This document shows, piece by piece, positions 38,501 to 46,118 of a stretch of DNA of 47,269 nucleotides; within the stretch, counting starts at the first letter, position 1, and every line of letters begins with the position of its first letter. The notes beneath the pieces were generated by a model. That model was not told the origin of the DNA, made no database searches, and was given only the letters and a program-made list of their open reading frames with translations. Made by a program: the position numbers and the translations under genes. The DNA is from a virus. The stretch spans positions 1 through 47,269 of the IMG/VR virus record IMGVR_UViG_3300021338_000064; one strand, written 5' to 3'.

Positions 38501-39529
38501 CTACGAGTCCGAAGGGAAGTCGCAGCGAATGAGCGCCTGCGGGTACGGGGTGATGACCCCGCCCGTGCTCGAGCGGCCAATCTGGTTCCAGCTGAGGCCG
38601 TCCTGGAACGGACCGTGGACCTCGTAGGCGATGGGCGCCTCGATCCAGATGTCCTCGGGACCGGTGATGGCGCTGGCCATGATGCACGGCCCGTTGTAGG
38701 TGCCGGCCGTCTCCAGCTCATCGAGAACGTCGAACCGAATCTCGGGGAACGTCTCGCGCAGGAACTGCCGGGCAGTCTTCGAAGTCCCGGAAATGACGAC
38801 CGAGGTCGTACGCTCCCAGAAGGACGGGGGTAGCCAGATGCGGGTGATCTTCTCGACGTTGTTCGTCGCGAGTCGCATCGTCCGGATGAGGAGGTCGATG
38901 TCCTCCTTCATCTGCAGCGCGGTCTTGGCGTTGGCGGTCGTCGACCACCGATAGGTGCCGCTGCCGTTCGGCGCAGCATCGATGACGGTCATGTTCGGCA
39001 GGTTGAGGAACCCGTGGATCCCCACCTTGTCGTCGCCGTGTGCCGCCACGTGGTTGAGGAACTGCTCCGAGCCACGTCGAGCGGCATAAGCCTCCTCGGC
39101 AGCAAGCGGACTCCCAGTGGCCTGGGCCTCTTCCATCTCGCCCAGCTCCCAGCCGTACCCGATCGCGTACTCGCGCACCTCGAAGTAGGCACGCTTCGCT
39201 TCGACGCTGGCGCGGGGGATGTCTTTCCACGCCCCGGTGGTGAGCCACTTGGCCACGCCCCGGTGGGAGAACATCTTGTACGAACCGGTCTTCTTGCCGC
39301 GGCTGATCGTCGCACGGATCGGAATCACGAGGCCGGCGGCGAACTTCAGCTGCGCGTACTTCTTGCGATAGACACGCTGGTTCTGCTCCTCGAGCTCGGT
39401 CTCCAGCCACATGCCCGCCGCGTCAGCGCGCTCCGAGCTTCCGCCACTGGCTGTGGCTGCGTACGAGTTGATCGCGTCACGTCGCATGACGGGCATCGCG
39501 GAGCCGAGGGAGTCGAAGGTCACTTTCAT
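38501..39529 (-). CDS. Major capsid protein (DUF2184 family)
   Basis: A 342-aa protein from ATG 39529. Features of DUF2184 capsid proteins: RVYRKKYAQLKFAAGLVIPI, KMFSHRGVAKWLTTGAWKDI, YGWELGEMEEAQATG, GFLNLPNMTV, and the C-terminal PFQDGLSWNQIGRSSTGGVI. These map on an HK97-type fold. The order protease-cement-capsid is that of Mu-independent myophages such as XM1/Pam3. Intergenic space of about 50 bases separates it from the cement gene. Confidence 0.88.
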   Translation of the reverse strand: MKVTFDSLGSAMPVMRRDAINSYAATASGGSSERADAAGMWLETELEEQNQRVYRKKYAQLKFAAGLVIPIRATISRGKKTGSYKMFSHRGVAKWLTTGAWKDIPRASVEAKRAYFEVREYAIGYGWELGEMEEAQATGSPLAAEEAYAARRGSEQFLNHVAAHGDDKVGIHGFLNLPNMTVIDAAPNGSGTYRWSTTANAKTALQMKEDIDLLIRTMRLATNNVEKITRIWLPPSFWERTTSVVISGTSKTARQFLRETFPEIRFDVLDELETAGTYNGPCIMASAITGPEDIWIEAPIAYEVHGPFQDGLSWNQIGRSSTGGVITPYPQALIRCDFPSDS

Positions 39530-39579
39530 CGTCGTGTCTCCAGTTGGTGGAACTTGGGTTCAGGCAGGGCGGGCTTGGA

Positions 39580-40407
39580 CTAGGGACGGATGCTGATCAG
39601 CGCGGGCTGCCCCGACGACGGCCCGCCTGCTTGGAGGACGCGCCAGCTCGCCATGAGCACCGCATCGCCTCCATCTGCGTCGTTTCGCAGCGCACCAGCC
39701 TGCTCGCTGCCGGCCGCGACAGTGCGCACATAGATCTGGTCCCCGACGGCGAGGTCGGTCTCCAGCGTGTCGAGCAGGTAGACGTCGACGTCTTCGAAGA
39801 CCTCGAGCACTGCGCCCGGGGTGTGCCCCTCGGGCGAGCCATCGCGGTGCGCTCCGACCTGCTTGCCTCGCGCGAGGATGCCCAGGACGTTGCGGGCGGC
39901 GTCGCCTGTGGTGGGGAGTCGGGCCTCCTCGCCATCGACGTCGACCATCGCCAGTCCGAGCGGTAGCCGAGACTGGTCCGCGTTCAGCAGGGTCGTCAGC
40001 GTGAAGTCGGAGCCGGGGTTGGCGACGAGTTCGATGGTGAAGACCTCTCCGGACCGTGGAGCGACAAAATCAACACGGTCGTTGCCAGTGTCTCCGGTTG
40101 CCCGAAGCACGTTCCGTAGGTCAGCGTTGGCGTTCACCGCATCGGCGAGTGCGGTCGTCAGCGCATCCGCCGAGCCTCCCGAGACGGTCACCTCGACCGG
40201 GTTCACCGGAAGCTGCCCCTGTGGGGTCGAGATGCGCACCGTGTGATCGCCAGCCGTTGCGCCACCGACTGCAATACGCAGAGTGTGGCGGAGCTTGGCG
40301 TAGACCCGTGCACGCTTGGTGTAGGGCCGCGTGGTCGCGATGTCGCCGTGGATTCCTCGGCCGAGGGAGTCCTTGTTGCGGCCGGTGTAATCGAGTTGCT
40401 GTGCCAT
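39580..40407 (-). CDS. Capsid cement/decoration protein (DUF2190-like)
   Basis: A 275-aa protein from ATG 40407. A beta-domain insertion (about residues 30-130: HTLRIAVGGATAGDHTVRI, FTIELVANPGSDFTLTTLL) precedes a core with EVFEDVDVYLLDTLETDLAV, GDQIYVRTVAAG, GRVL-type text. Its placement immediately before the major capsid gene and the last 100 residues fit structural cement proteins. The insertion is larger than in simple family members. Confidence 0.65.
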   Translation of the reverse strand: MAQQLDYTGRNKDSLGRGIHGDIATTRPYTKRARVYAKLRHTLRIAVGGATAGDHTVRISTPQGQLPVNPVEVTVSGGSADALTTALADAVNANADLRNVLRATGDTGNDRVDFVAPRSGEVFTIELVANPGSDFTLTTLLNADQSRLPLGLAMVDVDGEEARLPTTGDAARNVLGILARGKQVGAHRDGSPEGHTPGAVLEVFEDVDVYLLDTLETDLAVGDQIYVRTVAAGSEQAGALRNDADGGDAVLMASWRVLQAGGPSSGQPALISIRP

Positions 40408-40454
40408 GAGTCGGGTCTTCTGTGGGGTCCGGAGTTACGGCTCGAGGTGAGGGA

Positions 40455-41627
40455 CTACGCGGCGGGCTTGTCCGGGTCGCCCTTCCAGGCGTCGGCGCGC
40501 TCTTTCTCGGCTTCGGCCTTCGCCTTCATGGCGCCGGTTGGCTCGCCGCTCTGGTCGTGGCGAGCCGCCTGAAGACCGAGCTGGAGCAGCCGGGTGCCGG
40601 AGTCGATCCGGTTCTCGAGGGCGATCTCGTAGCGGGCACGGATGTACTCGGGAGAATCTTTCCGGGCCTCGAGCTTCGCCTTCGCGTCGGGGTCGAGCGC
40701 GAGGATGACGGCTGCCTGGACATCGGTGTCCGACATGCCATCGGCGCGGAAGTTGGGGATGACGGAGCGCGCGGTCGCCAGCAGTTCGACGCGTGCGTCG
40801 ATGCGGTCGTTCTTCTTCTCGCCGTCCTCGCGGAGTCGGCGGTTCTCCTCTTCGAGCGCATCGAGGCGGGCCGCGACCGCGGGGGGCACGTCAGCCGAGT
40901 CGTCCTTTTGCTTCTGCTCCGGGTCGGGCTTCGGCTCGGGCTGACCGCCTTCGCTGCCCTTGCTGTCGGACTTGTCGGAGTCCTTATCCTTGGCGGACAG
41001 CTTGGAGAAGGCCGCAGCAACGGCATCCTCGACCTGGAACTCTTTTCCGTCGATCTTGATCGTCTTCATCTCGGGTTGCTCCGTGTGAATCTCGACGGCG
41101 GCGCCGTCCATGCGGAGAGCGACCTCGGAGCCCTGACGCCCGAGACGGACGAGGGCCACGTGGTTGGCTCGAATGTTTCGTTGGACCGCGTCGTAGCGCT
41201 GGCCGTCCGGGGTGGTGCCTGGCGTGCGGTCGAGGGTCACCGTGTAGCCGGGGCTGAGCTGGCGCTTGCCCTGTTCGATGTCGGTGAGCGTGGCCGCGTC
41301 GGTGATCAGGAGCGGTGCCACGACCTTGCCGCCTTTCGCCTTGGGCTTGCCGACTGAGCCCACGGCGTATGCGCGGGTGTTGGCCGCGTCGAGTCGCATC
41401 GGCGGGTGGTCGTTCGTCATCGGGACGAGCGAGAAACTGTCAACCGAGTCCGCCCGCTCGACCTCTTCGGGCGGTCGGTACTCGCGGGTGACCTTGCCGG
41501 CTGCGTCCTGGTACTCGAACACGCCGGTGCGGCCGATGACGGCGTCGACGCGCATCCAGCCGTTGGCAAGGCGCTGCGCCTTGTCGGTGCGGAGCTCGGA
41601 TGTGTCGTAGCGCAGGACGTCGTTCAC
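40455..41627 (-). CDS. DUF2213 prohead protease/scaffold
   Basis: A 390-aa protein. GTG 41627 overlaps the upstream stop (GTGA) and gives the family start LRYDTSELR...NGWMRVDAVIGRTGVFEY. NDHPP near residue 78-82 carries the His expected in the active site, and SPGYTVTLD, RANHVALVRLGR follow. Residues 205-300 are a charged coiled coil with poly-Lys/Asp/Pro stretches, a likely internal scaffold. Known role: capsid maturation protease fused to scaffold. It is first in the head gene block before cement and capsid genes. Confidence 0.85.
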   Translation of the reverse strand: MNDVLRYDTSELRTDKAQRLANGWMRVDAVIGRTGVFEYQDAAGKVTREYRPPEEVERADSVDSFSLVPMTNDHPPMRLDAANTRAYAVGSVGKPKAKGGKVVAPLLITDAATLTDIEQGKRQLSPGYTVTLDRTPGTTPDGQRYDAVQRNIRANHVALVRLGRQGSEVALRMDGAAVEIHTEQPEMKTIKIDGKEFQVEDAVAAAFSKLSAKDKDSDKSDSKGSEGGQPEPKPDPEQKQKDDSADVPPAVAARLDALEEENRRLREDGEKKNDRIDARVELLATARSVIPNFRADGMSDTDVQAAVILALDPDAKAKLEARKDSPEYIRARYEIALENRIDSGTRLLQLGLQAARHDQSGEPTGAMKAKAEAEKERADAWKGDPDKPAA

Positions 41628-41857
41628 CGTTTGCGCTCCACGTAGCGGGTGGCCATCCGGCGCCGGGCTTTGACCACCTTCTCCAAGGCGTCGTCGCTCA
41701 CCACGTCCCGACGCTGCACGCCGTCGGCGAGACGCTCGCGAATATCGCTGGCCATGAAGCCTGCCTTCGCGAGTTCTTCCGCCTGGTCGGCGAGAGGGCG
41801 TAGCCAGTCGCGGTTGCGCCAGAGGGTTCGAGCGACGCGGAAGATTCGCGGCACCAT
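41624..41857 (-). CDS. Hypothetical small basic protein
   Basis: A 77-aa protein from ATG 41857 (GTG 41860 also possible). Helical and basic (RIFRVARTLWRNRDWLRPL...ALEKVVKARRRMATRY). Not recognised. Coupled to the protease gene by a GTGA overlap. Confidence 0.6.
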   Translation of the reverse strand: MVPRIFRVARTLWRNRDWLRPLADQAEELAKAGFMASDIRERLADGVQRRDVVSDDALEKVVKARRRMATRYVERKR

Positions 41858-42057
41858 CACGCTCCCCCTGTCTGTTCCAGCACCTGAAGAATGCTGCTCG
41901 CGAGTGCAAGGGACTGCTTCCGACCGAGGACGACCACGCTGGTCATTCCGGTGGCGTTCTCCCGAAACTCCAGACCGACGTCGCCGTTGTCGAACGCGCG
42001 CGTCGATGTGGTGAGCGAGGCAACGGAGCTCGGCTCCACGCTCCTGACAGTGACCAT
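41857..42057 (-). CDS. Hypothetical small protein
   Basis: A 66-aa protein; ATG 42057 is seven bases after AGGAGG (GTG 42060 is an alternative). MVTVRSVEPSSVASL..., a short beta-type protein ending in a helix (SLALASSILQVLEQTG). Not recognised. Part of the overlapping series from 42404 down to 40455. Confidence 0.6.
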   Translation of the reverse strand: MVTVRSVEPSSVASLTTSTRAFDNGDVGLEFRENATGMTSVVVLGRKQSLALASSILQVLEQTGGA

Positions 42058-42404
42058 CACTGCACCTCCTGAATCGCGGCCTCGAAGTCCTTGGCAGCCT
42101 GCAATGCGTCGAACCCAGCCGCCTGTGCGGTCACCAGCTGGCGGAGCGCAGACTCGGCTTTCGAGAGCGCGGCATCTGCCGGAGCGATGCACTCGAAGTA
42201 CTCATCGCGCGTCCGGCTGCGCTCGTTGCAGATCTCGATGGCCGCGTCCGCTGTGGATTCGAGGCGCTCGGCCGCTTGGTCCACGTAGACGTCGAGAGCG
42301 ACCGCTGCCGCCTCCACCCCCTCGATGGGGCGCACATGACCACAGCCACAGAGCGAGAGCCCCGAGACCGTGGTCAGACATGCGATGGAGAAGAGGCGAC
42401 GCAC
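42057..42404 (-). CDS. Phage lipoprotein, possible spanin-type
   Basis: A 115-aa protein from ATG 42404. MRRLFSIACLTTVSGLSLCGC is a lipoprotein signal (lipid anchor at Cys19 or Cys21). The mature part is one long amphipathic coil (VALDVYVDQAAERLESTADA through the end). An outer-membrane lipoprotein with coiled coil next to a membrane protein resembles Rz1/u-spanin-like lysis factors, but the order differs and no Rz-like partner is proven. Confidence 0.55.
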   Translation of the reverse strand: MRRLFSIACLTTVSGLSLCGCGHVRPIEGVEAAAVALDVYVDQAAERLESTADAAIEICNERSRTRDEYFECIAPADAALSKAESALRQLVTAQAAGFDALQAAKDFEAAIQEVQ

Positions 42405-42405
42405 G

Positions 42406-42609
42406 CTACTCCTTCGCCACCTTCAGCTGGGTGAGCTTGCTGGCTGCGCCGCGAAGACCTGCAGCAGTAGCGGCTGCCGCGGCGAGGGTTTGAGCCGACA
42501 AATCGACCCACCCTTGGTCCACTGCGAAGTAGACGCCGGTGGCAACCGCTGCGCCAATCCAGTCGATGTTGGCCCCGAGGAATCGGATGACCTTGGTTGC
42601 CCGTTGCAC
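42406..42609 (-). CDS. Small membrane protein, holin candidate
   Basis: A 67-aa protein if GTG 42609 is used; a TTG at 42657 would add 16 residues. It has two hydrophobic segments (IDWIGAAVATGVYFAVDQ and LSAQTLAAAAATAAGL) and a basic C-terminus, typical of small phage holins. It is first in the leftward head operon and adjoins the lipoprotein gene. No family match is certain. Confidence 0.5.
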   Translation of the reverse strand: MQRATKVIRFLGANIDWIGAAVATGVYFAVDQGWVDLSAQTLAAAAATAAGLRGAASKLTQLKVAKE

Positions 42610-42633
42610 GCTTTCAAACGTGACGGGCCCGGC

Positions 42634-42653
42634 TGTCCGTGTATAGGCGGACA
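42634..42653. promoter_or_regulatory. Inverted repeat TGTCCG-N8-CGGACA
   Basis: Perfect 6-base arms separated by eight bases enclose a TATACA (-10-like, minus strand) upstream of the leftward head operon. No good -35 is seen, so an activator may be required. It lies between the divergent head-gene blocks. Confidence 0.4.
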
Positions 42654-42716
42654 ACAATGTCCCGATTTTGCGGGTGTCGGCTGTGCGTAATCGTTGGGGT
42701 TGTTTGGTGGGTTATC

Positions 42717-42726
42717 GGGATATCCC
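42717..42726. promoter_or_regulatory. Palindrome GGGATATCCC upstream of portal gene
   Basis: A perfect 10-bp palindrome around a GATATC core, 43 bases before the portal GTG. The same GATATC core recurs in the non-coding array at the right end and upstream of the fibre gene at 11044. Confidence 0.4.
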
Positions 42727-42768
42727 CATTCGCGACGACGACACGGCGCGCGTCGATACGGTGAGAGG

Positions 42769-44145
42769 GTGATTCTCGACGCGTCCGAACGTCCAACCGA
42801 CCACGCCGACGGCATGTACAACGTGCTCACAGGGCTGGGAGACCCGTGGAAAGACAAGGCCACGGCCGGACGCTTCACCCGCGAGCCTCAGCTGTCCTCC
42901 TACGCGCTCGACTCGATCTACGAGCAGGACGGGTTGGCGGCGAAGCTCGTCGACTTCCCTGCTGACGAGCTGGTCCGAGAGGGGTTCGAGCTGGAGGACG
43001 TCGATGGAGTGGACCTCGGCGACATCTACTCTGCATGCGAGGACGCGGACGTCTTGCCCAACCTGGCGGACCTGCACCGGTGGGGCGACCACTACGGTGG
43101 GGCCTTGCTGATCGCCGCTGTCGATGACGGGCTGCCGGCGTACATGCCTCTGGACCTCTCCCGGGTGAACGCGGTGCGCGGGTTCTTCGTCCTCGACCGC
43201 TGGGCGCTCCAGCCTGTCTCCGACGGCCGGCGGCCGCCCGAGGGCTACCGCATCGTCACCGCCGACGAGACTCCACTGGGGGAGTCCTTGGTGCATGCGT
43301 CTCGAGTGCGCCGGCACGTGGGGATCGAGGTCACCCGCCGGAGGCAGCCCGACCATGACTGGTGGGGTGTGCCCGTGATGCAAAGGGTGTGGTCGAGGCT
43401 CCGCTCACTGCTGGCCGCCTACGGCTACGGGGAGAACATTCTGCAGGACGTGTCCGTGGACGTGTTCATGCTCCAGGGCATCGTCGAGGCGTTCAAGCAG
43501 GGCAAGGAAGAGCTCGTCCGCAAGCGCCTCGCCACCCTGCAAATGGGGAAGTCGGTGATCCGCGGCTTCGCCCTCGATGCGGGAAGCAAGGACCGGGCGG
43601 GAGAGTCCTACATCCCGACGAATCGGAACGTGTCCGGGATCCGGGAGCTGATCGACCTGTTCCTGTCGGCCTTCGTCAGCGCTGGCCCGCTTCCGCGCAG
43701 CATCCTGCTCGGAGAGACGGTTGGCGGTCTCAACACCGGCACCAACAGCGGCGAGCACCGGGCGTTCTACGCCCAGCTTGCGGCCGAGCAGAGCCGTTGG
43801 GGCACCTCGGCGCTCAACTGGATGCTCGAACTGCTGCTGGCAGCCAAGGCTGGACCGACCGGTGGACGCGTACCGCCGGCGTGGACGGTCAAGTGGCGGC
43901 CGCTCATGCAGGCGACCCCGGCCGAGGCGGCTGACATCAGGCTGAAGCGTCTGCAGGGGGACAAGGTCCTCCACGACATGGGGGCCGCCTCGAGCGTGGA
44001 CGTCCGGGTGACTCGGATGGAGCACGGCGGGGAGGGCGAACTCGAAGCCGTCGAGGAGCCTGAGGACAACCCGGCCGACCTTGAGCCGCTTCCGATGGAC
44101 GATGATCTCCCGGTGATCGAGGTGATGGGTGGCCCGGAGGCGTAG
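42769..44145 (+). CDS. Portal protein (DUF1073-like)
   Basis: A 458-aa protein. GTG 42769 is chosen; ATG 42814 is a second possibility and the upstream 25 residues of the long frame are not protein-like. Recognised by NVLTGLGDPWKDK, SIYEQDGLAAKLVDFPADEL, VREGFELED, WGVPVMQRVWSRLRSLLAAY and LLGETVGGLNTGTNSGEHRA (consensus GxSPxGLNaTGeaD region). It forms the dodecameric DNA gateway of the head. It is transcribed rightward, away from the other head genes. Confidence 0.88.
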   Translation: MILDASERPTDHADGMYNVLTGLGDPWKDKATAGRFTREPQLSSYALDSIYEQDGLAAKLVDFPADELVREGFELEDVDGVDLGDIYSACEDADVLPNLADLHRWGDHYGGALLIAAVDDGLPAYMPLDLSRVNAVRGFFVLDRWALQPVSDGRRPPEGYRIVTADETPLGESLVHASRVRRHVGIEVTRRRQPDHDWWGVPVMQRVWSRLRSLLAAYGYGENILQDVSVDVFMLQGIVEAFKQGKEELVRKRLATLQMGKSVIRGFALDAGSKDRAGESYIPTNRNVSGIRELIDLFLSAFVSAGPLPRSILLGETVGGLNTGTNSGEHRAFYAQLAAEQSRWGTSALNWMLELLLAAKAGPTGGRVPPAWTVKWRPLMQATPAEAADIRLKRLQGDKVLHDMGAASSVDVRVTRMEHGGEGELEAVEEPEDNPADLEPLPMDDDLPVIEVMGGPEA

Positions 44146-45010
44146 GACGGCTCGCCTTCGTAGCCCGGAGCCATCCGCGGCATCGGCTGCGCGGTACCAC
44201 CGAGCCCTCGTGCGTCGCGTGGTGCGCCCGGTAGAGCGACTGGCCCGGGCCGAGCTCGACACGGTGCTCCGGAGCGAGCTGGCCGCCAACGCCGATCGGA
44301 TGCGGCGTGACGAGATGTCCGACCGGGTCCGTGCGGCGCTCCTGTCCTACGCCGGGCGGCTGAGACGCTTCGTGGACGACGAGAGCCCCGCCGCGAACTC
44401 GGCGGGCGCAGTGGGGGCGGAGGTCGACCGGAGGCACAAACGAGCCTTCTACGGTGCCCTGAGCCGGGCCGTCGGGGTGAACATCCTCGCCACCGAGCCC
44501 TTTCGCGGCGCGGTGATGGATCAGTGGGTCCGCGAGAACACCGGGCTGATTCGCTCTCTCTCCCTCTCCACTGTCCGGGGGATCTCCCGGGAAGTCGACG
44601 AGGCCTTCGTGGCCGGGCTGCGTCACGAGGAGCTTGCCAAGCGCTGGCGCGAGCGGGGCCTCCCGGTGGAGTTCGGCACGCTGCGCGGTCGCGCCAAAGT
44701 CATCGCGCGCGACCAAATCAACAAACTAAACGGCCAGCTGACTCAGGCCCGCCAAGAAAACCTGGGGATCACGCACTACGTCTGGCGAACGTCCGGCGAT
44801 GAACGTGTGCGTGACCGGCACGCCGACCTCGACGGCCAGCGCTTCGCCTGGGACAGCCCCCCGGATGAGGGACACCCCGGGCACGCGGTCCAATGCCGCT
44901 GCGTCGCGGAGGCCGTCCTGGACCTGAGCTCGATCGGCCGGCGCGCGGAAGCGTTCGCCGTGCAGCGACGAGCCTTGCAGCAGTTCGGGCGCGCAGCGGC
45001 GCGCCTGTAG
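44129..45010 (+). CDS. Minor head protein, Mu gpF-like
   Basis: A 293-aa protein from GTG 44129, overlapping portal by 17 bases. The C-terminal domain is diagnostic: LTQARQENLGITHYVWRTSG, DERVRDRHADLDG, then PPDEGHPGHAVQCRCVAE (the conserved D-R--H..lNG...P...HP-CRC motif of the phage Mu F-like family). The helical N-terminus interacts with capsid/portal in relatives. Known role: head morphogenesis, few copies per virion. Confidence 0.9.
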   Translation: MARRRRTARLRSPEPSAASAARYHRALVRRVVRPVERLARAELDTVLRSELAANADRMRRDEMSDRVRAALLSYAGRLRRFVDDESPAANSAGAVGAEVDRRHKRAFYGALSRAVGVNILATEPFRGAVMDQWVRENTGLIRSLSLSTVRGISREVDEAFVAGLRHEELAKRWRERGLPVEFGTLRGRAKVIARDQINKLNGQLTQARQENLGITHYVWRTSGDERVRDRHADLDGQRFAWDSPPDEGHPGHAVQCRCVAEAVLDLSSIGRRAEAFAVQRRALQQFGRAAARL

Positions 45011-45021
45011 GAGACACGACC

Positions 45022-45306
45022 ATGCTCGAAGCCCTCTTCTCACCCGAAGCCGCAGACACGGCGGCCGAGTTTGTCGGCGGCGCGTCCGACATCAGCATCA
45101 CCGGCCTTGCGCTGTGGGTGGCGTACAAGATCGTCCGGCTGTGCGAGGCCGGGAAAGAGTTCCTCGAAGCCCAGACCAAGGCCGTCCAGTCCGTCACGAA
45201 GTCCGTCGAGACCGTGCGCGACGTGGCCAAGGAGGCGGGACGGCACATGCGCCGAACATCCGAGCACCAGAGCCGCCTCGAGGCCATCTTCGAGTCCGCC
45301 GCGTAG
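45022..45306 (+). CDS. Small membrane protein, possible holin or lysis accessory
   Basis: A 94-aa protein from ATG 45022, preceded by GGAG at proper spacing. Hydrophobic helix ISITGLALWVAYKIVRLC (about residues 27-44) is followed by a long amphipathic coil (AQTKAVQSVTKSVETVRDV...). It has no family match. Location after the portal/F genes and before non-coding DNA leaves holin, lysis accessory or ejection roles open. Confidence 0.6.
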   Translation: MLEALFSPEAADTAAEFVGGASDISITGLALWVAYKIVRLCEAGKEFLEAQTKAVQSVTKSVETVRDVAKEAGRHMRRTSEHQSRLEAIFESAA

Positions 45307-45388
45307 TCGACGCATCGACGCTCGACGCCTGGACGACCGAAGAATCGGTCGATCGATTGTTGGCAGGGGTGGGACTCCCGCACCCCCG

Positions 45389-45423
45389 AATGTGCACACC
45401 GCCACGCCGCGGCTGTGCACATT
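45389..45423. terminator. Hairpin after the last rightward gene
   Basis: AATGTGCACA (45389-45398) pairs perfectly with TGTGCACATT (45414-45423) around a 15-nt GC-rich loop that can itself pair. It is 83 bases beyond the stop at 45306 and may end the portal transcript, or serve as a protein-binding dyad. Confidence 0.4.
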
Positions 45424-45457
45424 GTATTGCCGTCTCAGATTGTAGTGACGCCCACGC

Positions 45458-45503
45458 TGACCGTCTCGCCGGAGACGGTGGGCGTCTCGCCGCGAGACGG
45501 TCA
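45458..45503. repeat. Double palindrome unit (copies 1 and 2)
   Basis: Copy 1 is CGTCTCGCCGGAGACG (45462-45477) and copy 2 is CGTCTCG-CCG-CGAGACG (45483-45499). The outer sequences also pair: CTGACCGTCTCG (45457-45468) with CGAGACGGTCAG (45493-45504), so the block can fold as one long cruciform arm or two small ones. Confidence 0.9.
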
Positions 45504-45601
45504 GTGTATGTCGACCTCACAAAGATATCAGGCTCGTTTCCGCTCAACTCGTGCGGTGGCGCACGGATTCTCGGCCGGAATGTGAACGGGCTTACACCGA
45601 C

Positions 45602-45630
45602 CGTCTCGCCGGAGACGTTCGGCCGATATC
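45602..45630. repeat. Palindrome copy 3 with GCCGATATC
   Basis: CGTCTCGCCGGAGACG (45602-45617) is followed after four bases by GCCGATATC (45622-45630). The core is identical to copies 1 and 4. Confidence 0.9.
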
Positions 45631-45689
45631 AGCGAGCTACAGGGTGCTATCGGCCAGTTTTCGCCTAATGTAGCGCCGCACACATTGAG

Positions 45690-45719
45690 CGTCTCGCCGG
45701 AGACGATTGTGCCGATATC
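45690..45719. repeat. Palindrome copy 4 with GCCGATATC
   Basis: CGTCTCGCCGGAGACG (45690-45705) is followed after five bases by GCCGATATC (45711-45719), so copies 3 and 4 share a two-part unit. Confidence 0.9.
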
Positions 45720-45757
45720 GTGGTGCTAGACCCTGCTGCGGTGCCCAGCCTGCGGGC

Positions 45758-45774
45758 CGTCTCGCGGCGAGACG
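45758..45774. repeat. Palindrome copy 5
   Basis: CGTCTCG-CGG-CGAGACG, a 17-bp dyad; its centre is the complement of copy 2 (CCG/CGG), so it is copy 2 in the opposite orientation. Confidence 0.9.
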
Positions 45775-46040
45775 CCTCCCCCCACACCCCCCTCAGACTG
45801 AGATTTAACTTAGGGGCTGGATGATCTCAGGCCATGTAGCTGGCTGGTGGTATGCCGAGAGGGGGCGGGCGTCGACCGCGCGGCGGGGCCGGGGCCCGGG
45901 ATGTGGGCGGATGTGGCCAAGAAAAAATATCGCCGAAAGTCCTTGCGCCTCCTTGCCCCCGGTCCTAAGCCGGATATCGACGAGCTGACACATGGAAAAC
46001 GAGCACACCACCTCCAACGGTGTGCCCTGCGAGCAGACAC

Positions 46041-46114
46041 GAGGCGTTAGTCAAGTTGGTTATAACGCCGGCCTGTCACGCCGGAGGTCGCGGGTTCGAG
46101 CCCCGTCCGCCCCG
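46041..46114 (+). tRNA. tRNA-Asp (GTC) with degenerate 5' half; probable attachment site
   Basis: A 74-nt tRNA-Asp. From the anticodon stem on it is canonical: CCGGC-CTGTCAC-GCCGG (46068-46084, anticodon GTC at 46075-46077), AGGTC, T arm GCGGG-TTCGAGC-CCCGT, acceptor CCGCCCC-G. The 5' half is poor: GAGGCGT mispairs with CCGCCCC at positions 2 and 7, and the D stem GTCA/TAAC has a C-A mismatch. Such a pattern fits a prophage end in which the host tRNA 3' part is joined to phage sequence that only imitates the 5' part. Whether it is still charged is unclear. Confidence 0.75.
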
Positions 46115-46118
46115 CTCA

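Larger units (their letters stand above)
45307..46040. other. Non-coding right-end region with palindrome array
   Basis: Some 734 bases with no convincing gene. It holds the hairpin at 45389-45423, five CGTCTC/GAGACG palindromes (45458-45774), four GATATC sites (45524, 45625, 45714, 45973) and a GC-rich stretch at 45855-45910. A basic 45-codon frame ending at 46050 overlaps the tRNA start and was not accepted. Confidence 0.75.

Noticed and set aside
40422-41357. 311-aa plus-strand frame
   Set aside because: Lies antisense to the DUF2213 protease gene, with Leu/Arg/Val-rich shadow composition and no family resemblance.
45458-45774. CRISPR array
   Set aside because: Repeats are short palindromes with irregular spacing (about 22 to 119 bases between centres) and no uniform spacers or cas genes.
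45847-46050. 67-codon plus-strand frame before tRNA-Asp
   Set aside because: Overlaps the tRNA 5' end, starts in GC-rich non-coding DNA and has no convincing ribosome site, although the last 45 codons are Lys/Arg-rich.
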